From NCBI GenBank assembly GCA_001805005.1, contig MHDO01000098.1, positions 1 through 9,274 of the forward strand: DNA of 9,274 nt, given 5' to 3'. A program made the translations under genes and the position numbers. The notes below the pieces were generated by a model. It made no database searches and was not told the origin of the DNA. It saw only the letters and a list, made by a program, of their open reading frames with translations. The stretch is from Nitrospinae bacterium RIFCSPLOWO2_12_39_16. GTDB taxonomy: Bacteria > Nitrospinota > Nitrospinia > UBA9942. Positions 1-6,589 of the stretch are shown here, piece by piece. Numbering within the stretch: the stretch's first letter is position 1; each line of letters opens with the position of its first letter.

Positions 1-852
1 TATCTTTCCGCCTTTTATCATCCCCTGCATCCAAGGATGCTTTTTAAGGTTTTGTAATATCTGCGGAGGGTGAAGGGCAGGGTTTTCTGAATCAAGCCCA
101 ACTATCATGCCTATGGCGATTCTTTTATCCTTCAGACCATATACGAAGCCTCCGCCGAAGCTCCCGTCAAGGAGCGGGTATCCTATTGTATGCCATACCT
201 TCCCTGAAAAATCATTTTGGGTTTCCCATATCTCTTTAACACCAACAGCCCACTTCTGCGGCAATTGCGTGAGATTAAATTTTGTTATAATATCTCTGGA
301 GAGAAAGCCTTTATCTCCGAAAACAGTCACCTTGCCATAACAGTTGTCATTTTCTGCATTACCTGTGCTGTCAACCTTTACCCCCTCTATGCGGCTGCCG
401 TTGTAGATTACTTCAGTTGCCGGGAAACCATTATAAAGGTCAACAATTATTGATGGGGAATCCTTCACCTTTTCTATGAGATTTGAAGCCATCCATTTGA
501 CCACATCGCTTAATGACAGGATAAGATAGCCGAGCTTATTCATCTCAGGAGGGGATATTATAGATGGAATCTCCCATACCTTTTTACACCCAAGCATCAT
601 CACATGACTTTCTTTGCATATTCCTTCAATGGGGAAGCCGTTTGTCTCGTAATCAGGAAAGAGCTTTCTGATAGCTCTCGGATTTGATACAGCACCGCTC
701 AATATATGGGAGCCAAAATCCTTTCCCTTTTCAAAGATAGCAATGCGGAGCGATGCCTTTCCCTGTTTCGCAAGGTCAACAAGCCTGTGGGCAGCACTAA
801 GAGACGAAATGCCTCCGCCTACAAACAGGACATCATATTCAATCCGCTTCAT
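1..852 (-). CDS. ETF:quinone oxidoreductase (ETF-QO), N-terminal part, cut by left window edge
   Basis: Membrane-associated FAD and iron-sulfur enzyme that takes electrons from reduced ETF and passes them to quinone. The 284 visible codons are open to position 1; the family is about 550 residues, so the C-terminal half with the 4Fe-4S domain is outside. The N-terminus shows an FAD-binding Rossmann start (VLFVGGGISSLSAA, residues 8-21), then EKGKDFGSHILSGAV (about 37-52), SLSDVVKW (about 133-140) and the stretch YPLLDGSFGGGFVYGL (about 233-248), followed by IGMIVGLDSENPAL. These match ETF-QO (EtfD type) better than the shorter FixC. The third glycine of the GxGxxG dinucleotide motif is Ser17. 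The ATG at 852 has a weak AAAAAGG (867-861) 8 nt upstream. It is the last visible gene of the operon, 95 bp after etfA, and that gap is a repeat. Family assignment is firm; quinone as acceptor is inferred. Confidence 0.88.
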   Translation of the reverse strand, partial: MKRIEYDVLFVGGGISSLSAAHRLVDLAKQGKASLRIAIFEKGKDFGSHILSGAVSNPRAIRKLFPDYETNGFPIEGICKESHVMMLGCKKVWEIPSIISPPEMNKLGYLILSLSDVVKWMASNLIEKVKDSPSIIVDLYNGFPATEVIYNGSRIEGVKVDSTGNAENDNCYGKVTVFGDKGFLSRDIITKFNLTQLPQKWAVGVKEIWETQNDFSGKVWHTIGYPLLDGSFGGGFVYGLKDKRIAIGMIVGLDSENPALHPPQILQNLKKHPWMQGMIKGGKI

Positions 853-867
853 ATAAAATACCTTTTT

Positions 868-947
868 ACCACAGACTTACACAGATTTTATAAAAACAGA
901 ATACAGAAGTCAGAATCCAGAATTCAGAGTCTGTGAAAGTCTTGTGG
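868..947. repeat. Intergenic repeat element with 7-bp period between etfA and the ETF-QO gene
   Basis: This element fills almost the whole gap between the etfA stop and the ETF-QO start. Five consecutive 7-bp units of the form CAGAAnn lie at 897-931 (CAGAATA, CAGAAGT, CAGAATC, CAGAATT, CAGAGTC). The element is bounded by imperfect inverted repeats, CCACAGACTT at 869-878 and AAGTCTTGTGG at 937-947, differing by one extra base. It carries no open reading frame of note. The units resemble the CCAGAAG units inside cheR at 3880-3914, so it belongs to the same repeat family. On the minus strand it would be transcribed between two cistrons and could fold, but a function is not shown. Confidence 0.7.
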
Positions 948-2006
948 CTAATATTTTTGTTTTGCCATTTTTATTAACGCCTTCTTTAAAAGTGGTGCCA
1001 CCTGATAGAGGTCTCCAACTATACCATAATGGGCAAACTTTAATATCGGTGCATCGGCATCCTTATTGACAGCTATAATGAGCTTTGAATTTGCCATGCC
1101 AACCCTGTGTTGTATAGCCCCTGATATGCCGAGTGCGATATATATGTCAGGACGCACAGTCTTGCCTGTCTGACCTACCTGATGGGCATATCCTATCCAG
1201 TTGCTGTCAACAGCCCGCCTGCTTGCCCCCACAACAGAATTTTTAAAAACTGATGCGAGGTCTCGGACAACCTCAAATCCCTCTGGCTCCCCAAGCCCAT
1301 AACCGCCTGAAACTATCACCTTAGCCTCGGTAAGGTTAACCGAGACAGAGACATCCCTGACAGTTTTCAACACCTTTATCCTCAAGTCCTCCTGTTTGAA
1401 ATTAACGGATATATTATATATTTTGCCCTTGCGCGATGTATCAAGAGGTAGTGCCTGCACCACGCCTATCCGTGCTGTCGCCATCTGAGGATTTTTCCAA
1501 GGACCAAGTATTCGTGCCTTCAGGCTTTCGCCAAAACTTGGACGAATCGCATAAAGAATATTTTTAAAATTTCCAGTCTTTGATGGGTCAGCTTTCCCCT
1601 TATGCTCATAATCTCCTATATCAAATTCAGTGCAGTCTGCCGTCAGTCCGGTCTCTAAATATGCCGCTATGCGGGGTGCAAGGTCTCTCCCTATTGTAGT
1701 TGAACCCATAAGGACTATTTGAGGCGGTGTCCCCAGATGCTCAAGGATGCCAATAACTGCCCGTCTGTATGTAAGAGTTGCATATTCTTTTAATTGGGGA
1801 GCATCTATAACAATCACTTCATCTGCCCCTTGATGGACAAGTCTTTCAGCAAGCTGTGTGATTTCATGCCCTAATAAAAAGCATGAGACTCCAGTCCCTA
1901 ATTTTTCAGAAAGGAATCGTGCCGCACCTATAAGTTCAGATGTTATCTGCTGAAGGCTGCCGTGAAACTGCTCGGCTACCACTGCCACATTATGCGGATT
2001 AGGCAT
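948..2006 (-). CDS. etfA: Electron transfer flavoprotein, alpha subunit
   Basis: FAD-carrying subunit of the soluble cytoplasmic ETF heterodimer; it accepts electrons from flavin dehydrogenases and delivers them to ETF-QO. The 352 residues have the family layout: an N-terminal alpha/beta domain (about 6-215) and a C-terminal FAD domain (about 226-345). The FAD motif is clear: GASRRAVDSNW (260-270), QVGQTGKTVRPDIYIALG (276-293), ISGAIQH (294-300), NKDADAP (314-320) and YGIVGDL (327-333). The ATG at 2006 overlaps the end of etfB by 8 bp, which suggests translational coupling. No ferredoxin domain is fused at the N-terminus, unlike some clostridial homologues. Nothing looks truncated and no repeat is inserted in this gene. 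Confidence 0.95.
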   Translation of the reverse strand: MPNPHNVAVVAEQFHGSLQQITSELIGAARFLSEKLGTGVSCFLLGHEITQLAERLVHQGADEVIVIDAPQLKEYATLTYRRAVIGILEHLGTPPQIVLMGSTTIGRDLAPRIAAYLETGLTADCTEFDIGDYEHKGKADPSKTGNFKNILYAIRPSFGESLKARILGPWKNPQMATARIGVVQALPLDTSRKGKIYNISVNFKQEDLRIKVLKTVRDVSVSVNLTEAKVIVSGGYGLGEPEGFEVVRDLASVFKNSVVGASRRAVDSNWIGYAHQVGQTGKTVRPDIYIALGISGAIQHRVGMANSKLIIAVNKDADAPILKFAHYGIVGDLYQVAPLLKKALIKMAKQKY

Positions 2007-2838
2007 TAATCAGTTCCTCCACACCGCGGCCATCAGTTCGGAGCCGTTCCATAAGTTCATCAACCTCCCGTTCAATACTTTCACCTTTAAAGACAATACA
2101 GCTTCCGCCGACATCTCCAATCTTCCATGTCTTGCCAACGACTGTAGGGCTTCCTAAAAGACCTGTGCGGTTTGGATTAGCACCAATAGTATCAAGGGAG
2201 ACTGTTCTTATGCGCTTATCCCTTTCTTCAGGGTGGCGAAGGAATTCCTTGACTGCCGCCACATCTGCAAAACGCTTGTAATCAAGCGGTGTGGCAGAGT
2301 TTGCAACTGTTATCAAGACAGGCAAATGAACTTCAATCTCCTGATTTCCACCCTCTACTATTCTCTGTCCATTTAAAATCCTGTCTGAGATTGAAAGATG
2401 TTCGCAATAGGTGATTTGCGGAATATTAAGCCTTTCAGCAATCTGTGGTCCAACCTGTGCTGTATCTCCATCTGTTGTTTGAAGTCCTGTAAGGATAACA
2501 TCAAAATCGCCGAGATAATGAACTACCTTATGTAGTGCGTATGCAGTAGCAAGTGTATCGCTTGCGGCAAGCCTCTTATCAGTAAGAAGAATACCGTAAT
2601 CTGCACCATGTTCAAATGCCTCTATGAGGACTTCCACTGCAGGAGGCGGTCCCATAGCAACGCAGGTTACTTCGGCACCTGAATCTCTCTTAATCTCAAG
2701 GGCTTTCTGTAGAGCATAGCGGTCAAATGGATTGAGCATCCTTTTAGCCCTTGCACGGTCTATAGTGCCGTCTGGATTAACCCCAGCCTTTGAGCTGGTA
2801 TCTGGCACCTGTTTTATAAAAACTATAACCTTTAGCAG
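1999..2838 (-). CDS. etfB: Electron transfer flavoprotein, beta subunit, with probable CTG start
   Basis: Partner of EtfA; binds AMP or, in bifurcating ETFs, a second FAD. Starting at the first usual start codon (GTG at 2808) gives 269 residues and removes the conserved first strand. The frame extends upstream through KVIVFIKQ to an in-frame TGA at 2853-2851. A strong GAGGAGG (2852-2846) sits 7 nt before CTG 2838-2836, and this start gives the family N-terminus LLKVIVFIKQVPDT and 279 residues. Further motifs are LNPFDRYALQKALEIK, GADYGILLTDKRLAASDTLA and TDGDTAQVGPQIAERLNIPQ. KQVPDT and DGDTAQVGPQ are the forms seen in clostridial bifurcating-type EtfB rather than in mitochondrial-type EtfB. 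The gene is first in its operon and overlaps etfA. Product is certain; CTG initiation is an inference from the ribosome site and homology. Confidence 0.93.
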   Translation of the reverse strand: MLKVIVFIKQVPDTSSKAGVNPDGTIDRARAKRMLNPFDRYALQKALEIKRDSGAEVTCVAMGPPPAVEVLIEAFEHGADYGILLTDKRLAASDTLATAYALHKVVHYLGDFDVILTGLQTTDGDTAQVGPQIAERLNIPQITYCEHLSISDRILNGQRIVEGGNQEIEVHLPVLITVANSATPLDYKRFADVAAVKEFLRHPEERDKRIRTVSLDTIGANPNRTGLLGSPTVVGKTWKIGDVGGSCIVFKGESIEREVDELMERLRTDGRGVEELINA

Positions 2839-2845
2839 ACTAAAT

Positions 2846-2852
2846 CCTCCTC
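2846..2852 (-). promoter_or_regulatory. Shine-Dalgarno site that decides the etfB start
   Basis: GAGGAGG on the minus strand, 7 nt upstream of CTG 2838-2836. The next possible usual start (GTG at 2808) lies 37 nt from this site, too far for normal initiation, so the site supports the longer N-terminus. Confidence 0.75.
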
Positions 2853-2867
2853 ATACATATTTTTAAA

Positions 2868-2896
2868 ATAATAGCACTTTTTATCCCCTCCGTCAT
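2868..2896 (-). promoter_or_regulatory. Candidate sigma70-like promoter of the etf operon
   Basis: On the minus strand, ATGACG (2896-2891) matches TTGACA at 4 of 6 positions, and TATTAT (2873-2868) matches TATAAT at 5 of 6, with a 17-bp spacer. Transcription would begin near 2861 and leave a leader of roughly 20-25 nt carrying the etfB ribosome site. It lies in the 80-bp divergent gap to cheR. No comparably good promoter or sigma28 box was seen on the plus strand; a weak TAGAAT at 2908-2913 is too close to the cheR start to be convincing. Confidence 0.5.
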
Positions 2897-2918
2897 TTCT
2901 TTTGTTATAGAATAGCTC

Positions 2919-4463
2919 ATGAATAATGCACTTTTGCGGTTATTCAGGCAGATTATTTCAGAGAAGAGCGGTTTATACATAAGGGAGCAGGACAATAAAA
3001 AGCTGATTGATACAATCTCCTCTCGGATTAAGATTCTCAGGCTTTCCTCTGAGAATGAATACTACCAATTACTAAATTCAGATAAGAATAAGCCTGAATG
3101 TCAGGAGTTTATCACCTCCTTAACAACCGGTGAAACATATTTTTTCAGAGACAAAGGACAGTTCTCACTTTTAAAAAACTATCTCCTCCCTGAGCTGATT
3201 GAAAAACAAATGAAAGACAAGACGCTCAAGATATGGAGTGCGGGATGCTCAACGGGAGAGGAGGCTTATTCCATTACCATCCTTTTGAATGAATTGATTA
3301 AAAATCCCCCTGAATCCCCCTTTTTCAAAGGGGGACATACAGAAATCCCTCCTTTAGTAAATGGAGACATACAGAAGTCCCCCCCTTTAGTAAAGGGGGG
3401 TGAGGGGGGATTAGCGGGGTGGGACATCCTTATCCTTGGAACCGACATTAATGAAGCTGCTATAAAAAAAGCAAGACTTGGTTTTTACAGGGATTGGTCA
3501 TTCCGCATGGTAAGCGAAGATGTAAAGAAGCAATGGTTTCGGAAGGTTAAGGATGGATGGAAAATTGATAAAGGTATTATTGAAATGGTGAATTTTGAAC
3601 ATATTGATTTAATCAATGATGATTATCCTGACTATAAATCAATGCTCCACGATATGGACCTTATTTTATGCAGGAATGTCTTTATATATTTTATTCCAGA
3701 TGTGGTTTCCAGAGTTATATCAAAATTAAATGAAACACTTAATGACGGTGGTTATTTGATGACAGGACATGCAGAACTGCCCCAGCAAGCTATTGCCAAT
3801 CTGAGACCGAAGGTATTTCCAGAGTCAGTGGTGTATAAGAAAAGTTCGGAGTTAGGAGTTAGGAGTGAGGAGTTGAAATCCAGAAGTCAGAGGGTAGAAG
3901 TTAGAAGCCAGAAGTTGGAAGCCAAAATACCGCAAATTCCCTTTATACCTGTTACGCAACGTGAAAACCGCACTCCGCAATCAATTATGTCTGAGGCAAA
4001 AGAGCTATATAATAAAGGTAATTATACATTGACAATTGAGAAGTTAGAATATATCTTACTAACGAATCCTGAATACTTTGATGCACACCGTCTCATAGGT
4101 CAGACCTATGCGAATATAGGTGAATATGAGAAGGCAGAGTCCCATTTAAAAAAGGCAATAGAGATTGATAAGTTTAATGCTGAACCTTACTATCTCCTTG
4201 CACAGATTTCCCGTGAAAATGGGAGGCTTGAAGATGAAGAGGAGATGTTAAAGAAGGTGATATATCTCAATCCTTCTCATATCCCTGCATATCTTGAGAT
4301 GGGGGTTATATACGAGGGAAAGGGGGATAGAGAGATGGCATTTAAGATGAGAAATTCAGCATTGAATCTCCTTAAGAAATTACCATCAGATGAACGGATA
4401 GAGCCATATACTGAACTGACAATAGAGGAATTAATAATGCATGTTGAGGAAATGATAAAATAA
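2919..4463 (+). CDS. cheR: CheR-type chemoreceptor glutamate methyltransferase with C-terminal TPR repeats
   Basis: Transfers methyl groups from S-adenosylmethionine to receptor glutamates for adaptation. Of 514 residues, 1-60 form the all-helical CheR N-domain and about 65-306 the methyltransferase: TSLTTGETYFFRD (66-78), the SAM loop IWSAGCSTGEEAYSI (105-119), the acidic GTDIN (174-178), and LILCRNVFIYF (248-258). Residues 354-480 are TPR-like helices (KELYNKGNYTLTIEKLEYIL; IGEYEKAESHLKKAIEID). CheR-TPR fusions such as Myxococcus FrzF are known. Two repeats are inserted in frame: residues about 129-165, in the loop between the SAM helix and the GTDIN strand, and residues 309-337, in the linker to the TPRs. 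An in-frame TAG at 2913-2915 fixes ATG 2919 as the first start; no good ribosome site precedes it. cheW follows closely. Confidence 0.93.
   Translation: MNNALLRLFRQIISEKSGLYIREQDNKKLIDTISSRIKILRLSSENEYYQLLNSDKNKPECQEFITSLTTGETYFFRDKGQFSLLKNYLLPELIEKQMKDKTLKIWSAGCSTGEEAYSITILLNELIKNPPESPFFKGGHTEIPPLVNGDIQKSPPLVKGGEGGLAGWDILILGTDINEAAIKKARLGFYRDWSFRMVSEDVKKQWFRKVKDGWKIDKGIIEMVNFEHIDLINDDYPDYKSMLHDMDLILCRNVFIYFIPDVVSRVISKLNETLNDGGYLMTGHAELPQQAIANLRPKVFPESVVYKKSSELGVRSEELKSRSQRVEVRSQKLEAKIPQIPFIPVTQRENRTPQSIMSEAKELYNKGNYTLTIEKLEYILLTNPEYFDAHRLIGQTYANIGEYEKAESHLKKAIEIDKFNAEPYYLLAQISRENGRLEDEEEMLKKVIYLNPSHIPAYLEMGVIYEGKGDREMAFKMRNSALNLLKKLPSDERIEPYTELTIEELIMHVEEMIK
3303..3412. repeat. Palindromic C/G-tract repeat (three hairpins) inserted in frame in cheR
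   Basis: Three successive palindromes: 3316-3334 (CCCCCTTT, loop TTC, AAAGGGGG), 3349-3366 (CTCC/GGAG, one bulge) and 3380-3400 (9-bp perfect stem CCCCCCTTT, loop AGT). The sequence GACATACAGAARTCC recurs at 3334 and 3366, a 32-bp period. The outer ends are inverted copies, AATCCCCC at 3303-3310 and GGGGGGATT at 3404-3412. It adds about 37 proline/glycine/lysine-rich residues such as PPLVKGG to CheR. Base composition is sharply different from its surroundings. Confidence 0.85.
3845..3928. repeat. Array of twelve degenerate 7-bp units in the CheR linker
   Basis: Twelve contiguous 7-bp units without a break in register: first TTCGGAG, TTAGGAG (twice), TGAGGAG, TTGAAAT; later CCAGAAG (twice), TTAGAAG, TTGGAAG and a closing CCAAAAT. 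Three units equal seven codons, so the 84 bp encode a charged, helix-prone peptide (ELGVRSEELKS, VEVRSQKLEAK) joining the methyltransferase and TPR parts. Confidence 0.85.
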
Positions 4464-4472
4464 ACTATGACT

Positions 4473-4478
4473 GGAGGT
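4473..4478 (+). promoter_or_regulatory. Shine-Dalgarno site that decides the cheW start
   Basis: GGAGGT with a 6-nt spacer before GTG 4485. The in-frame ATG at 4467 lies upstream of this site and has no comparable site of its own, so GTG 4485 is the preferred start. Confidence 0.75.
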
Positions 4479-4484
4479 GTAAAT

Positions 4485-5516
4485 GTGCCTACAATTAAGC
4501 ACCTTCTCATCTTTACACTCAATAACCACCGCTTTGCAGTAGATTCCCTGTCAGTAAGGGAGATTTTATGGCTTCCTGAACTGACACCTGTAGAAGAATC
4601 ACCTCAATATATTGTTGGAGTCTTCAATCTTAGAGGAAAAATTCTCCCTGTGATGGATTTGAGTATCAGATTTGGACATGGACAGAAGCCTTACCATCTA
4701 ACTGACAGTATTATTATCCTTGAGTCAGAAGGCATCTTCATAGGTATTATAGTTAATGGTGTCCATGATGTGGTCGGCATACCTGAATCTGATATTGAGC
4801 CTGCACTAACCTATGGCAAAAAGGATATTTATCCGCATTTTATAGAAGGCGAGGCAAAGATTGGAGGGGAGATTATCATGCTCCTCAATCACAAAACAAT
4901 TATAAGTGCGGAATTCGGATTGTGGAATGCAGAATTAGAAACATTACCGATTGAACATTCCGCACTCCGCACTCCGCATTCTGCATTTGAAGGGTTTTCC
5001 CCTGAAGATATGGCTATTTTCCATCAGCGGGCAATAAGTCTGATGCAGCCTTATGAGAGCCTTGCCCCTGCCAATCAGATACCTATATCAGTTGTCAGTT
5101 TGAATGGAGAATACTATGGTGTGAGCCTTGATACGGTAAAGGAGTTTTTAGAGACGAGGGATATAATGCCTGTTCCTTGTACACCTCCGCATATAGTTGG
5201 AGATATGAACCTTCGCGGGGATATACTTACACTCGTGGATATCAGGGGTGTTTTAAACCTGCCAGTAAAGGGCAGAGATAAAGGGAAGATAATTGTAGCA
5301 CATATAAACGACCTCATTGTGGGTGTGACAGTAGACGATGTCCTTGAGGTTATAAATATAAGCCCATCAGAGTTCAGGCCTGTCCCTGCGGCAGTCAGCG
5401 ATATAAACCATGAGTATATAAAAGGAGAGTTTCCATATAATAACAAGATGCTCAGCATCCTTGACTTAAAAAAGATACTCACAAATAAAGAATTGTTTGT
5501 AGATGAAGAAGCGTAA
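4485..5516 (+). CDS. cheW: Tandem CheW coupling protein (two CheW domains)
   Basis: Cytoplasmic adaptor that links chemoreceptors to CheA. From GTG 4485 it has 343 residues (349 from ATG 4467), about twice a single CheW. Domain one (about 5-141) has FAVDSLSVREILWLPELTPV, VGVFNLRGKILPVMDL (45-60) and IIVNGVHDVVGI. Domain two (about 199-335) has YGVSLDTVKEFLETRDIMPV, VGDMNLRGDILTLVDIRGVL (238-257), IVGVTVDDVLEVINI (278-292) and MLSILDLKKIL (322-332). Each domain keeps the NLRG signature. The interdomain linker contains an in-frame repeat (residues about 141-169, including SALRTPHSAF). It begins 21 bp after cheR and lies in the same operon. Double CheW proteins are typical of systems other than the classic flagellar one, but the output here cannot be told. 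Confidence 0.93.
   Translation: MPTIKHLLIFTLNNHRFAVDSLSVREILWLPELTPVEESPQYIVGVFNLRGKILPVMDLSIRFGHGQKPYHLTDSIIILESEGIFIGIIVNGVHDVVGIPESDIEPALTYGKKDIYPHFIEGEAKIGGEIIMLLNHKTIISAEFGLWNAELETLPIEHSALRTPHSAFEGFSPEDMAIFHQRAISLMQPYESLAPANQIPISVVSLNGEYYGVSLDTVKEFLETRDIMPVPCTPPHIVGDMNLRGDILTLVDIRGVLNLPVKGRDKGKIIVAHINDLIVGVTVDDVLEVINISPSEFRPVPAAVSDINHEYIKGEFPYNNKMLSILDLKKILTNKELFVDEEA
4906..4990. repeat. Heptamer repeat with inverted arms in the CheW interdomain linker
   Basis: The left arm (4906-4940) has 7-bp units GTGCGGA, ATTCGGA, TTGTGGA, ATGCAGA, ATTAGAA. The right arm (4956-4990) has CATTCCG, CACTCCG (twice), CATTCTG, CATTTGA. The arms are roughly reverse complements, so the RNA could form a long imperfect hairpin. 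The encoded peptide fills the linker between the two CheW domains. Confidence 0.8.
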
Positions 5517-5536
5517 CAATTTTGGAATAATGAAAA

Positions 5537-5601
5537 TGTCATTGCGAGCCAAAGGCGAAGCAATCTTAAAAGCGAGATTCCTCGCTCTGCTCGGAATGAC
5601 A
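5537..5601. repeat. TGTCATTGCGAGC-type palindromic intergenic repeat
   Basis: Terminal inverted repeats of 13 bp (5537-5549 and 5589-5601) match at 12 of 13 positions: TGTCATTGCGAGC against TGTCATTCCGAGC. The interior (GCGAAGCAATCT against the complement of AGATTCCTCGC) continues the near-palindrome, so the 65 bp can fold as one long stem. Elements of this look, ending in AATGACA, are common between genes in many unrelated bacterial genomes. It sits between cheW and the binding-protein gene and ends 7 nt before that gene's GGGAGG ribosome site. No transposase is present. Confidence 0.8.
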
Positions 5602-5620
5602 CAAAAGAGGGAGGTTTATT

Positions 5621-6586
5621 ATGAAAACGAATTTGTGTTTAATATTTTTGATTTTCTTACTACTTATTCCTATAAATGTCTCTGCAAAAACTACAATCAA
5701 GGTCGGTTATCTGCCAATCCTTGATCATCTTACACTTGTGGTATCGCATGAAAGGGATAATGAAAAATTTAAAGAGGTAAATGTTGAGCTTAAGATGTTT
5801 AAAAAGTGGGATGATATGGCAGGTGCATTAAATGCAGGTGTTATAGATGCAGGATTTATCCTATCTACACTTGCAATGGATATGTTCAATACAGGCTCGG
5901 ATATAAAGACAGTTTTGCTTGCCCACAGAAACGGCTCTGCAATAACCGTAAAAAAGGATTCTGATATTCATTCTGCCACAGGGTTAAAAGATAAAAAGGT
6001 TGCAATTCCCCACAGAAAGGCAACTCATGTCGCCCTTCTGGATAAATATTTGCGTAAAGAGGGGCTTTCATTGAAAAATGTTGATGCTACAGTCGTTGAC
6101 CCTCCGTATATGGAAGAGTCCATGAAGCTCGGCAGGATAGATGCCTTCATAGTAGCAGAGCCTTTTGGTGCAAAGGCTCATCTTCATGGAGTCGGGAGGG
6201 TGCTTGTCCTGACAAAGGATATTATTGATAATCATGTAGAGTGCATTGTTGTTGTCAGAAATCAGTTTTTAAAACAGAATATATCTGCTGTGCAGGAATG
6301 GGTTGAGAGCCTGATTCGTTCAGGAAAGTTCATTGAAAAGGATAAGCGTGAAACCAAGTTAAACAGTGTCTCTGCAATTGCAAAAAAATATATGGGGCAT
6401 GATGAAGAGGTTGTCAGGGAGGGATTGAAGAATCCAACTGATAGAATCCTATTTGATAACCTCAATCCTGAAATATCGGATTTTCAGAAGATAGCTGATA
6501 TTGCTGTTCAGGCAGGGATTATTGAAAAGGTGGATTTAGAAGGTTTTATTGACAGCAGATTTTATAAAAAAGCAAAAGAGAAATAA
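5621..6586 (+). CDS. Periplasmic solute-binding protein, NitT/TauT (NrtA/SsuA-like) family
   Basis: 321 residues with a Sec signal peptide: a short positive start, a hydrophobic core LIFLIFLLLIPI and likely cleavage after NVSA (residue 22). No lipobox cysteine is seen at the cleavage site. The mature part begins IKVGYLPILDHLTLV (26-40), then AGALNAGVIDAGFI (67-80), GLKDKKVAIPHRKATHVALL (121-140), GRIDAFIVAEPFGAKA (171-186) and GVGRVLVL (190-197), the order of the NMT1/NrtA-like bilobed fold. The ligand cannot be read from sequence; nitrate, bicarbonate, sulfonate or thiamine-precursor binders all belong here. A GGGAGG (5609-5614) lies 6 nt before the ATG. There is no ABC permease or ATPase beside it; instead it lies between cheW and a chemoreceptor gene, which suggests a sensing role. 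Both flanking gaps are palindromic repeats. Confidence 0.85.
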   Translation: MKTNLCLIFLIFLLLIPINVSAKTTIKVGYLPILDHLTLVVSHERDNEKFKEVNVELKMFKKWDDMAGALNAGVIDAGFILSTLAMDMFNTGSDIKTVLLAHRNGSAITVKKDSDIHSATGLKDKKVAIPHRKATHVALLDKYLRKEGLSLKNVDATVVDPPYMEESMKLGRIDAFIVAEPFGAKAHLHGVGRVLVLTKDIIDNHVECIVVVRNQFLKQNISAVQEWVESLIRSGKFIEKDKRETKLNSVSAIAKKYMGHDEEVVREGLKNPTDRILFDNLNPEISDFQKIADIAVQAGIIEKVDLEGFIDSRFYKKAKEK

Positions 6587-6589
6587 TCG

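Noticed and set aside
107..936. Short plus-strand open frames across the left edge.
   Set aside because: They lie opposite the ETF-QO gene, whose 284 codons align with family motifs throughout; the last one runs into the intergenic repeat.
2854..2919. A sigma28 promoter for the chemosensory operon.
   Set aside because: No TAAA followed by a GCCGATAA-like box at the right spacing was found before cheR; the operon promoter remains unidentified.
3266..3448. A minus-strand 60-codon frame over the cheR insert.
   Set aside because: It is the reverse reading of a palindromic repeat, which is open on both strands; no start site or homology supports it.
3845..3928. The heptamer arrays as a CRISPR or as a site-specific iteron origin.
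   Set aside because: Units are 7 bp with no spacers, are degenerate and lie inside coding sequence; no replication gene is nearby.
5503..5724. Open frames on both strands over the TGTCATTGCGAGC repeat.
   Set aside because: The peptides are simple translations of a widespread repeat, often mis-annotated as small proteins, and they overlap cheW and the binding-protein gene.
5621..6586. The binding protein as part of a nitrate or taurine ABC transporter operon.
   Set aside because: No permease or ATPase gene exists in the visible operon, and both neighbours are chemosensory genes.
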